DNA of 18,786 bases from assembly GCA_964645405.1 (NCBI GenBank), contig CAZYCA010000013.1:1-18786 (forward strand), written 5' to 3'. The translations under genes were made by a program, and so were the position numbers. This document shows, piece by piece, positions 1-7,632 of this stretch. The DNA comes from JAMWDF01 sp964645405 (GTDB lineage Bacteria > Ratteibacteria > UBA8468 > B48-G9 > DSTR01). How positions within the stretch are numbered: position 1 is the stretch's first letter; the number at the start of each line of letters is the position of its first letter. Under the pieces are notes generated by a model. It made no database searches and was not told the origin of the DNA. It saw nothing but the letters and a program-made list of their open reading frames with translations.

Positions 1-2
1 AG

Positions 3-113
3 ATGGCAAGGATGAACAAGATAAACGAAGAGATAGAGAGGCATTTAAGGATACATCAGAGAAACAACTTATTACCAATACCGGGATTGATAAGAGAGAA
101 AAAGCGAAAGTGA
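3..113 (+). CDS. C-terminal fragment of an unidentified basic protein, possibly a transposase
   Basis: A reading frame open from the window edge ends in TGA at 111-113. It encodes a 36-residue tail rich in Arg, Lys and Asn, including the stretch RHLRIHQRNNLLPIPGL and ending REKKRK. A basic tail of this kind is common at the C-terminus of DNA-binding proteins, including transposases. I do not recognise the family. The frame starting at base 2 is also open, to a TGA at 197-199, and its Lys/Asp-rich product could be the real one. The case for a mobile element is the candidate IS end about 90 bases downstream and the transposase at the other end of the window. Low confidence. Confidence 0.25.
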   Translation: MARMNKINEEIERHLRIHQRNNLLPIPGLIREKKRK

Positions 114-330
114 GCTGGAGGTATTACACAAGGGATGATGGATATGTAAGAGAGAAATTTTTAAATCTATTGAGTATCAACACTTTTTACATCTATTGAC
201 AAATTGTTGGGGGGGTATAATAAAATTGAGAGTGAAAAAAGTAGAAAGTTAGAAAAAGATTGAAAATTAGGTAAAAAGAGGAAAATTTTAAAAATTTCTT
301 ATGTCGGAATTTCAGAAAATCTCAGGGAAT
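114..330. other. AT-rich intergenic stretch before the pilin operon
   Basis: No reading frame of convincing length or codon use is seen on either strand. The stretch holds a candidate IS end around 170-201, a run of seven or more G at 209-215 followed by TATAAT at 216-221, and a very A-rich tract from about 222 to 300, including a near-palindrome of A and T runs at about 280-298. The A/T tract lies just upstream of the -35 box at 331 and could act as an UP element. Confidence 0.5.
170..201. mobile_element. Candidate terminal end of an insertion sequence
   Basis: Read on the minus strand from 201, the sequence begins TGTCAATAGATGTAAAAAGT and continues with GTTGATAC. This resembles the TGTCA...GTGTTGA ends seen on some IS481/IS3-like elements. 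The element body would lie to the left, where a basic reading frame ends at 113. The partner end is outside the window and no target duplication can be checked. The last six bases of the proposed end, read outward, spell TTGACA. Suggestive only. Confidence 0.25.
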
Positions 331-360
331 TTGACAGGATTGTTTGTTAAATGATATAAT
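331..360 (+). promoter_or_regulatory. Strong sigma-70-type promoter for the prepilin/heparinase operon
   Basis: A perfect -35 TTGACA at 331-336 and a perfect -10 TATAAT at 355-360 are separated by 18 bp. TG at 352-353 makes an extended -10 (TGaTATAAT). The start site would fall near 367, leaving a leader of about 15 nt that contains the ribosome site AGGGGG at 371-376. This is the best promoter in the window. Confidence 0.85.
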
Positions 361-381
361 CCCTAAAATAAGGGGGAAAAA

Positions 382-1146
382 ATGGATGCAAGAGACCGCG
401 GGTTTACTTTGATTGAGCTTCTGGTAGTGGTAGCCATAATTGCTATTTTAGCCGCTTTGCTTCTGCCTGCACTTTCTACAGCCAGGGAGAAAGCCCGACA
501 GGCTGTCTGTGCCTCCAATCTCAAGCAGTTAGGGCTGGCTTTCCAGATGTATGTCCAGGATTATAATGAGCAGTTTCCCTGGCCTTACCCGCCGACTGAT
601 TACAATTCAGGGCCGTGGTGGTATGGGTTGCTTGCTCTTTACACCGGTACAGAGAAAACTCAGGTTACTACTTCTTCTTACGGTCCCCCTTACAACAGTC
701 CCTTTTTCTGTCCTACTTATCTGCCCACAGTAAAAAGACTCTGGCCAGGAACAGGTGGTCGGGCAAGTGGTGCCTGCCGGTGGTGGATTGGTTACTCCTA
801 TCCGCAGCATGACTGGTGTGTTGCGGGAGGCACTCTTACTATGCCGCCGTGGAAGCTTTCCATGGCTTTAAAACCAGCTGAAACCATGCTCTTATGTGAA
901 CAGGCAGGTGGATCTACTACCATTGGTGCAGTCTGTTGTTATGTTCCAGGTTCAGTTAACTTTTACCGGCATGGTACTGGAAATGTGAAGGGAAGTAATA
1001 TCCTTTTCATTGCTGGCAATGTGGCTTATTTTCCTGATGGTGATGCTCTCCGGGCACAGTGGATAGATGCAAATGGCCGCCGGTACAGATACCCATTCAA
1101 CCAGTGGCGGCAGAAAAACCCGGCTTTAGGTGTTCTTCCTCCATGA
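382..1146 (+). CDS. Prepilin-type N-terminal cleavage/methylation domain protein (H-x9-DG-like)
   Basis: A 254-residue pilin-like protein. The class III leader is short: MDARDRG, then FTLIELLVVVAII, with G7 as the expected prepilin-peptidase cleavage site, F8 to be methylated and E12 as the conserved Glu(+5). A hydrophobic helix (about 8-30) is followed by the ALSTAREKARQAVCASNLKQ region shared by pseudopilins of the DUF1559 type. Near the C-terminus, H197 and NILFIAGNVAYF (206-217) match the H-x9-DG region, although the usual FADGHV is changed to FIAGNV. The globular part has eight cysteines. AGGGGG lies 5 nt before the ATG. It is first in an operon with a GspG-like protein and a heparinase-family lyase. 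Probably exported and assembled by a type II secretion/type IV pilus machine. Its exact role is unknown: these proteins occur in many copies in Lentisphaerota and Planctomycetota, often beside glycan-degradation genes. Confidence 0.88.
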   Translation: MDARDRGFTLIELLVVVAIIAILAALLLPALSTAREKARQAVCASNLKQLGLAFQMYVQDYNEQFPWPYPPTDYNSGPWWYGLLALYTGTEKTQVTTSSYGPPYNSPFFCPTYLPTVKRLWPGTGGRASGACRWWIGYSYPQHDWCVAGGTLTMPPWKLSMALKPAETMLLCEQAGGSTTIGAVCCYVPGSVNFYRHGTGNVKGSNILFIAGNVAYFPDGDALRAQWIDANGRRYRYPFNQWRQKNPALGVLPP

Positions 1147-1169
1147 GGAAAGAATTCCTTGTTTAGAAT

Positions 1170-1922
1170 TTGTCCTTCATGTTCTGGAAAAAAGCAGGAA
1201 AGTTTCTTCTTTTTGCTTGCGGGACTTTAGTTTTCTGCCTCTTCCTTTTTCCCTGCTGGAAAAAAAAGACTACTCCGGCAGAAAAAAATCATTTTCCCAT
1301 CCGGCAGGTGGAATGGATGATGAGCCGGTATGAGTATGCCTATAACCTTGTTGCCCGTGATTTACCGGAATTTTATTTCTGTCATCCCCATGATTTAGGT
1401 CAGGGTCCAAATCAACCTGTTCGTATCTGGGACCCGGCTAAAGGAGATTTAGTCAGGGGTAAAAGCGATGCGGAAGTCAAGCATCTTTTGCCAGGTAAGA
1501 TGCAAAAATACTGGAATGGTCCCTATCTTATCAGGATTCCCTACAATGTTAAGACTGACCCGTGGTTTCGTCCTTACCGGGTATTCTGGTTCTGCCCTGC
1601 CAGAGCTGACCAGCTGACAGAGACAGAAAAAAGGCTTCTTCCTTCTGGTGAGAAGGGAGCCATGATTATTATTTCTGCTGGACCTGATGGCCTTCTGGAA
1701 TCATGTGCCAGAGATAAAAGCACACCGGAAAGCACTCTGGCTACTGCTCCAGCAGTGGAAAAAGCCAGGCAGAAAGATTTTGTCAATTTTGACCCCTTTC
1801 ACCCCCATACTGCAGGAAGAGATTTTTTCCGGGTGCTGAAAATACATGCTTTCCCTGACGTGCAACCATTACCGAGGGTAAAAAGGCTGAATTCTTCTGA
1901 AGACAGGAAAACTGGTGATTAG
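1170..1922 (+). CDS. Membrane-anchored GspG-like protein lacking a pilin leader
   Basis: About 250 residues from TTG1170, or 247 from ATG1179; neither start has a good ribosome site. One hydrophobic segment lies at about 11-28, followed by KKK and a periplasmic domain. That domain carries the signature of type II secretion GspG-like pseudopilins in order: WNGPYL (115-120), DPWFRPYRV (130-138) and IISAGPDGL (167-175). In the family these lie around the structural/calcium-binding C-terminal loop. The N-terminus has no G|FTLIE motif, so prepilin peptidase is unlikely to process it; it is probably a fixed membrane anchor. ATG1143 overlaps the upstream stop as ATGA in the same frame but meets TAG at 1164-1166 after seven codons, so the original start may be damaged. 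The 3' end can overlap the next gene if that starts at GTG1915. Role unknown; perhaps a partner of the neighbouring pilin or lyase. Confidence 0.65.
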   Translation: MSFMFWKKAGKFLLFACGTLVFCLFLFPCWKKKTTPAEKNHFPIRQVEWMMSRYEYAYNLVARDLPEFYFCHPHDLGQGPNQPVRIWDPAKGDLVRGKSDAEVKHLLPGKMQKYWNGPYLIRIPYNVKTDPWFRPYRVFWFCPARADQLTETEKRLLPSGEKGAMIIISAGPDGLLESCARDKSTPESTLATAPAVEKARQKDFVNFDPFHPHTAGRDFFRVLKIHAFPDVQPLPRVKRLNSSEDRKTGD

Positions 1923-1962
1923 AAACTATGGTATGATAAAATCAGGTAAAAGAAGGGGGAAA

Positions 1963-4900
1963 ATGTTTGCCTGGGGGAAAGGAGGAATAATTTTATTTAT
2001 GTTTGTTACAGCAATGGATAATATGGCTTCAGCCAGCAGGTTACCTGAACCTGGACAGCATCCCAGGTTAATCTGTACGACTTCTGATTTACCGGTTATC
2101 CGCCAGCGCGCCCAGACACCCCTGGGCAAAAAAATTCTCTGGCATGCCCGGTGGTTATCCCAGCAGACATCTTTTCTTCAAGCCCTGGAGAAAAAAGAAG
2201 CAGAATGGCTCCAGCAGCAGAGAAAAGAAAGTCTTGCCCAGTGGGGAAGATTTGCACCAGCCTGTCGACAGGCAGCTTTAATCTACCTTATTACTGGAGA
2301 AGAGAAAGATGGTCAGATTGCTGCGGAATACTTCCGTATCTGGCTTTCTGCCTGGCCGCCGGAAGAAAAAATTCAGCCTGTGTCTTCCTGGGGAAGTGCA
2401 GAGTATGCTTTAGCCTATGACTGGATTTATGACCGGCTTACGGCTGAAGAAAGGAGAAAAGCAGAAAAAATTTTTGCTTCCCTGCTGGGCAAGCCTACCC
2501 AGGAAATGTTTCATACAGCCTGGTGGTTAAATGGACCAAGGGTCAGTGGCAGGAATACCACTAACTGGACCCCTATCTGTACATCCAATCTCGGGTTAAC
2601 CAACATGGTTCTGGAAGGTCGTCCTGGTTACAGTCCAGAAATTCAAAAACTCTGTTACCAGTATATGCGAGCGTTTCTGAACGAAGGGATTACCAGCGAT
2701 GGCTGTCTTTTTGAAGGGACAGGTTATGCTCTTGGCTTTGGCACCAACCATCTCCCTTACTACCTGGTGGCGATGAAACTGCGGGGACAGACTGATTTAA
2801 TAGAAAAGACTAACCTGGCTAAAGTACCTCTGTGGACTGCTTATGACCTGCTTCCCTGGGGATATGAGGGGGTACCTGTTAATCAGTCCAGCGGAAGTTA
2901 CGGTCCAGGAAGCCTTACAATGTTTTTAGCCAGGCAGTTCGGTGGTCTGGCAAACTGGCTTTATTTGAATTCTATTGATGAAAAACATGACATCGGTACA
3001 CCGGATATGATTTCTCTTTTCCTCGGTTTTCCAGAAGCAAAAGGTGAGAAACCTGAGCATCTTCCTTTATCCCACTGGTTTTCCACTGTGGGCCTGGTTT
3101 ACTGCAGGAGTGGCTGGGGTCCACAGGATGCTCATTTCACCTTTGTCACCAATTCTTCCTTGGGAGCAGGCCACTCCCACGCGGACCAGGGTTCTTTCTG
3201 TCTGGCTGCCCATGGTGCTTTCCTGGTAGCAGAACCAGGGGTTACCTATTTTTCCAGCCAGGACCACAATGTTGTCCTTATTGATGGCCTGGGTCAACCC
3301 CAGTACCAGGGTGGTGTGGAAGGTTTTATCCGCTCTGTAGAATCCAATGATTACGGAGATATTATTGATGCTGATTTATCGCTTTCTTATAGCCGGTTCC
3401 TCGCAGGGGGCCTGGAAGGACCATGGGTTTTTAAGGAGTACAATCCAGTGGAAAGGGCTGACCGTCGGGCTCTTTTTATCCGGGGAATCAGCGGACCGCT
3501 TCTGGTTATTACTGATGATTTCTGTAAGGATGAGAAAATACGTTCCTATGACTGGTTATTGCACACCATACCTAATAATATCTTGAAGGCAGACGGCGCC
3601 TTTTTCAGGATTGAAGAAAGATTTGGCGGAAAGTTTCTCCATACTCTAAAACCGAAAAGGATTTCCACGCTGGTAGTTAGAAATGTTACTCCCGGAGTTT
3701 ATCGCGGCTGGCTCCTGGTAAGAAGCGAACCTTCCATTGCTTCCTGGGCTTCTAACAATATCCGGGTAAATAAAAAACTGGCTCCTTATGATACTGCCTA
3801 TTTTGGCAGAGGGTTTTTTATGAAGGGCTGGTCGTGGTTGCCGATTTTACCGGACAGAAAACCAGAGATAGAAATTAAAGAAGGTACTCTGGAAGTCCAG
3901 CTGGAATCCCATAGCGGCGGTCGGGTAGCCCTGGCAGTTTTTACCAGGGAAAAAGACTGGCAGCCTGAAGATGAAATTCCCTCCGGGGATAAGTTTGTTA
4001 TCCTGAAGGCAGATGATGCAGTCCATTCGGAAACACCATGGCAGGTAGGTTATTGCCCCAAAGCAGTACTGGATGGAGTTTTCCTCGGAGAAGTACCCCA
4101 GTTACAGGTAAGCCTTTCTAAATCCAGCAATTACCGGGTACTGCACGCCATCAAGAAAGGACAGAAGGCTCAGTTTCTTTCTGTTATGGTGCCGCATCAG
4201 GAAGGAGATGACAGAAAACTAAAACTCAGTCCGGATAACCGGGTGGCTATTATTTCTTCAGACAAAGGGCAGGATTTAGTCACCGGTAGTTTCGGGGAAA
4301 AGGTGTTCAGTGGAGAATTTTTCACAGATGCTGCGGCTGCGGTTGTCTCTTCAGACAAACGACAGGTTCTCACAGGATATGCCCTGGCAGAGGGAAAGGT
4401 TCTTGTCTGGCAGGGTTTAACCCTGGTAAGGTCTGACCAGCAGGTGACAGTGCTAAATGATGGTAAAACTATTGTCATCCGCGGTCCAGGAGGTAGCCGT
4501 GTTTTTTGTCTGCGGGCAGGTGCTGAGAAAATTGTTTGCCAGGGAAAGGAGAACAGGCTGGGTAAGGCTGAGGTGGCAGAAATTATTATACCGCAGTTAC
4601 CACAGCGCTGGGATGTAAAAATCAGGAATGATGGTACCAGAGTTCAAGTCACTGGAGACGGACCACTGCCTTTGAAGATAAAGGCTCCTTCTGCTTTCAG
4701 TGTTACTGTTAACGGAAGGGAAAGGTTTTTTATCCGGGACAGCCAGGGCAACATTTATCCTTTTCTGAAAAGCGGCGGTCCTTTCCCTTATGAAGACCAG
4801 AAAAAAGCCCAGGAGCTGAAAACCTTTCTTACGTCCAACACAAAAGTAAGACTGGTGGATGGGGGGCTCTATGACGCTTCCTGGAAAAAGATTCCTGTCC

Positions 4901-5724
4901 TGAAAAGTGAGACAGGAAAAATCCAGCTGGCTCTACCTACTTATGGTCCTTCTGTTTACCGGCTTATTCTGGGAGTTAGCAGTATGAAAGACGGTACTGT
5001 CCAGGCACTGGTAGACAACCAGCCTGGAGCGGAATTGCCGGTACAAAAGGGTAGATTTCGCCGTCTGAGTTTTCCTGAGATATTGGCAAAAAGCAAGGTT
5101 TTACCTTTAACGGTTGGCGGAGAAGGTGACTGGGCACTTGGTTATCTGGAATTGAGACCTGTTTACCGGCCGTTGTCAGGTAATCTCTGGAGAACCATCG
5201 GTCCTTTTCCCAGTTTTTTCTTAACCCGGGGAACAACAGACGCAGAAGTGAAGGATTCGTTAGCCCAGGTTTTTCCTCCAGAAAAGGAAGTGAATTTTAA
5301 GGCTGTTTACCAGGGAACAGATGGTCAGGAAATCTCCTGGAAGCATACTGAAAGTACTGAAGGGGTGAAAATGAAAGAAGGTGTGAATTTTCTGGTAACC
5401 AATGGCGTGAAAAGAGGCCAGATATGTTACGCTGTAACTTTTATCCGCAGTCCTGAAGACAGGCCTGCCAGGCTGGTTATCGGGTGTGATTTCTGGGCTA
5501 ATGCTTTCCTGAACGGCCAGATAATCCAGAGTGAGAGAAAAAAGGAACTTTTTCTTGCTGATGGTGCCTGGTTTAAAGCTGATGCGCCTATCGGAGCACA
5601 GATTTTTCTGAAGAAAGGTGTCAATACTCTTCTGGTAAAGTGTCAGGGTGGTGGTGGCAACAATCTTTTCACTGCTTCTATCACAGACCCGGGTGATTTA
5701 AAAATTTCACCGGAAAAGGATTAA
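1963..5724 (+). CDS. Secreted heparinase II/III family polysaccharide lyase with long C-terminal extension
   Basis: About 1253 residues from ATG1963, chosen because AAGGGGG lies 3 nt upstream and a signal peptide follows directly (hydrophobic 8-16, cleavage near ASA 22-24). GTG1915, with AGGA 6 nt upstream and overlap with the previous gene, would add 16 residues. Residues about 30-330 form the predicted alpha/alpha toroid: N201-W202, SDGCLFEGTGY, and H263 with Y266/Y267 match residues that bind or act on uronic acid in PL12/15/17/21-type lyases. The heparinase II/III beta-sandwich follows, with GHSHAD at 403-408 (H404, H406, D408) and AEPGVTYF. About 640-1070 is beta-rich and unrecognised. 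A lectin-like sandwich at about 1070-1253 has WRTIGPFPSF, FLNGQ and KKGVNTLLVKCQGGGG, as in galactose-binding-like domains. Predicted to cleave an anionic polysaccharide by beta-elimination outside the cytoplasm. Substrate unknown; most family members are near 600-750 residues. Confidence 0.88.
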   Translation: MFAWGKGGIILFMFVTAMDNMASASRLPEPGQHPRLICTTSDLPVIRQRAQTPLGKKILWHARWLSQQTSFLQALEKKEAEWLQQQRKESLAQWGRFAPACRQAALIYLITGEEKDGQIAAEYFRIWLSAWPPEEKIQPVSSWGSAEYALAYDWIYDRLTAEERRKAEKIFASLLGKPTQEMFHTAWWLNGPRVSGRNTTNWTPICTSNLGLTNMVLEGRPGYSPEIQKLCYQYMRAFLNEGITSDGCLFEGTGYALGFGTNHLPYYLVAMKLRGQTDLIEKTNLAKVPLWTAYDLLPWGYEGVPVNQSSGSYGPGSLTMFLARQFGGLANWLYLNSIDEKHDIGTPDMISLFLGFPEAKGEKPEHLPLSHWFSTVGLVYCRSGWGPQDAHFTFVTNSSLGAGHSHADQGSFCLAAHGAFLVAEPGVTYFSSQDHNVVLIDGLGQPQYQGGVEGFIRSVESNDYGDIIDADLSLSYSRFLAGGLEGPWVFKEYNPVERADRRALFIRGISGPLLVITDDFCKDEKIRSYDWLLHTIPNNILKADGAFFRIEERFGGKFLHTLKPKRISTLVVRNVTPGVYRGWLLVRSEPSIASWASNNIRVNKKLAPYDTAYFGRGFFMKGWSWLPILPDRKPEIEIKEGTLEVQLESHSGGRVALAVFTREKDWQPEDEIPSGDKFVILKADDAVHSETPWQVGYCPKAVLDGVFLGEVPQLQVSLSKSSNYRVLHAIKKGQKAQFLSVMVPHQEGDDRKLKLSPDNRVAIISSDKGQDLVTGSFGEKVFSGEFFTDAAAAVVSSDKRQVLTGYALAEGKVLVWQGLTLVRSDQQVTVLNDGKTIVIRGPGGSRVFCLRAGAEKIVCQGKENRLGKAEVAEIIIPQLPQRWDVKIRNDGTRVQVTGDGPLPLKIKAPSAFSVTVNGRERFFIRDSQGNIYPFLKSGGPFPYEDQKKAQELKTFLTSNTKVRLVDGGLYDASWKKIPVLKSETGKIQLALPTYGPSVYRLILGVSSMKDGTVQALVDNQPGAELPVQKGRFRRLSFPEILAKSKVLPLTVGGEGDWALGYLELRPVYRPLSGNLWRTIGPFPSFFLTRGTTDAEVKDSLAQVFPPEKEVNFKAVYQGTDGQEISWKHTESTEGVKMKEGVNFLVTNGVKRGQICYAVTFIRSPEDRPARLVIGCDFWANAFLNGQIIQSERKKELFLADGAWFKADAPIGAQIFLKKGVNTLLVKCQGGGGNNLFTASITDPGDLKISPEKD

Positions 5725-7623
5725 TTAAAGGAAACGAATCTTCATGCTGTGCACCTGTTCTGCTTTTTCCGGATGGGAAAACTGGCTGGCTACATCCTGG
5801 TCTCCCAGGTAACACCAGCGGCTATCTTCCACCAGAATCGCTTCCGGACGAAAAACCAGTCCTTCTGTAGCCAGGATTTCTTGCGGGACAAAAATACCTT
5901 TCCTGGTTATCACCTTCATAAAAGTAATTCCTAACCCTCCATAGCCCCAGGAAGATACCAGCAACTTCCGGGGAACACGATTTTCAGGCAAAAAATACGA
6001 AAAGGTGAAAAATGGTGTCTGGCTGGGGTCAGAAAGATTGGGTTTGGGCACACCGGTGTAGACTTCCTTCCAGTTCTCACTTTCTTGAAATTTTACCTGC
6101 AGACAGACCTTCTGGGCATTGTAGGCATCAGGCAAAAAGTAGTTTACCTGGAGAAGAGAAGGTTTTTCTTCAGAATATCTTCTGAAAAAAAAGGAAAAAC
6201 TTTTCTGGCAGTTTTCAAACTTTTTCGCTATCTTTGTATCAGGTAGAGTAGTCCGGTGGCGCTTCCATTGAGAAAGACGTTGTTTTTTCAGGGAGGATAC
6301 CTGCTTCAGGAAAGACCTGCCGGCGGAAAGAAAACGAACGCGCTGGCCAGGTGAAGCAAAACCATCATCCAGTCCTGCCACTACCTTGCGCAGACCAAGA
6401 GCCAGAATTTCCTCTTTCAAGCTGACAAGGATATCTTCCATGACTTTACGACCCAGCTTCGTCCGCACCCGGCTGGTGAAAGGTAGAAGCTGGCTGTAAA
6501 GATAATCAACTGTCAGAAATTTTTTGTTTTCATAAGGAGTGAAGGGACCACGTCTGAGGCTTTCAACACTGGAAAGCCCTGGCCAGCCTGTCAGGTACTG
6601 GGTAAGCTGTATGGCTTTCAGAAAACCACGGTCTTGCACACCAAAAATTTCCTGGCAAACCTCATAGAAAAGAGTGGACGGTTGTTTTGATATTCCTTTT
6701 TCCCAGAGACAGCCGATGTAGGCAATGGTAGGATAATGTTCATAAAGAAAGGAGGTTCCTTTTTCCCAGGTGGTGAGGTGTCCGCCCAGAGGATGATACC
6801 TGGTAGCATACCTGGTAAAACTTTCTGCATTTGCCGGGGATCTTTCTGCTGGAGCAATGAAGTAGGAGAAACCCAGCTGGTCGTAAAGCTTCAGACTATC
6901 CTGACGCTGCAGATTACAAAAATGAGCACGTGGGATATCCACCAGTTCATCATAGTGCCAGCAGCATAAAACAATGTCCCGGGGAATCTCCAGAAGGGAT
7001 TTCTGGTAGTGTTCAAAAAGGTCATCCCAGATAATCATTTTCTTCCCTAACCTGCCTGCTACTATCTGGTGTGTTTTCTTAAGATGCCGGGTAAAAATAT
7101 CAGCCTGGGTTTCCCCTTTTTCCAGACGCTTCCGGCAGAGGCTGCAGTAACCGATATCCCAGGATTCATCGTTTCCTACATGAAAATAAGGGAATGGAAA
7201 AAGGGAAGCCACTTCCGTATAATACTTTTCAAAAAATTCATAGGTCTCTTCCAGGGAGGGGCAAACCATGGAAAGACCTCGGGAAAAACGGCCGGAAATA
7301 CCTTCCCGGAGTTCTGCCAGGTGAGACAGAGGGGAAAACTGCAGAAACTGTTCCGTATGACCCAGATTGGGGACCACAGGGATAACATCCATGTTTTTCC
7401 TTGCAGCGTAAGAGACAATCTTTTTTATCTGGTTAGCGGTGTAACACTGGCTGGAAGCCGGATAAGGGAAACTGCGGGTTTTAATCCTGGCTTCCAGATA
7501 AAGGACCAGACAGTTGTAACCAAAATCACTGGAAAAATCAATAAACTCCTTGATAAATGATAGGTTTTCCATCTGTCTGGCTAAATCTAACTGGACTGCT
7601 CTTATTTTCAACCTGCCTTCCAT
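5725..7623 (-). CDS. Glycoside hydrolase family 20-like protein (beta-N-acetylhexosaminidase-like)
   Basis: A 632-residue protein with no signal peptide, so probably cytoplasmic. Residues about 8-330 look like a GH20 TIM barrel: RAVQLDLAR, then FGYNCLVLYLE (strands beta-1/2), VIPVVPNLGH, and the active-site motif HVGNDES at 148-154 with the adjacent D152-E153 pair. In GH20 the Glu is the acid/base and the Asp positions the substrate 2-acetamido group. IIWDDLF and LTTWEKG fit later barrel strands carrying aromatic sugar-stacking residues. Residues about 430-632 are a charged helical stretch and a beta-rich C-terminal part I do not recognise. AGGAG lies 5 nt before the ATG, and its first A belongs to the stop of the UroD-like gene, so the two are translationally linked. 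Likely releases N-acetylhexosamine-type residues from imported oligosaccharides. Exact specificity is not readable; many GH20-like proteins of this sort are uncharacterised. Confidence 0.78.
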   Translation of the reverse strand: MEGRLKIRAVQLDLARQMENLSFIKEFIDFSSDFGYNCLVLYLEARIKTRSFPYPASSQCYTANQIKKIVSYAARKNMDVIPVVPNLGHTEQFLQFSPLSHLAELREGISGRFSRGLSMVCPSLEETYEFFEKYYTEVASLFPFPYFHVGNDESWDIGYCSLCRKRLEKGETQADIFTRHLKKTHQIVAGRLGKKMIIWDDLFEHYQKSLLEIPRDIVLCCWHYDELVDIPRAHFCNLQRQDSLKLYDQLGFSYFIAPAERSPANAESFTRYATRYHPLGGHLTTWEKGTSFLYEHYPTIAYIGCLWEKGISKQPSTLFYEVCQEIFGVQDRGFLKAIQLTQYLTGWPGLSSVESLRRGPFTPYENKKFLTVDYLYSQLLPFTSRVRTKLGRKVMEDILVSLKEEILALGLRKVVAGLDDGFASPGQRVRFLSAGRSFLKQVSSLKKQRLSQWKRHRTTLPDTKIAKKFENCQKSFSFFFRRYSEEKPSLLQVNYFLPDAYNAQKVCLQVKFQESENWKEVYTGVPKPNLSDPSQTPFFTFSYFLPENRVPRKLLVSSWGYGGLGITFMKVITRKGIFVPQEILATEGLVFRPEAILVEDSRWCYLGDQDVASQFSHPEKAEQVHSMKIRFL

Positions 7624-7632
7624 TTTTTCTCC

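Noticed and set aside
301..354. 17-codon reading frame starting at ATG301
   Set aside because: It overlaps the promoter hexamers and has no convincing ribosome site.
7069..7560. Plus-strand open frame of 163 codons opposite the GH20-like gene
   Set aside because: It is antisense to a gene with clear GH20 motifs, has no ribosome site, and its translation shows no family resemblance.
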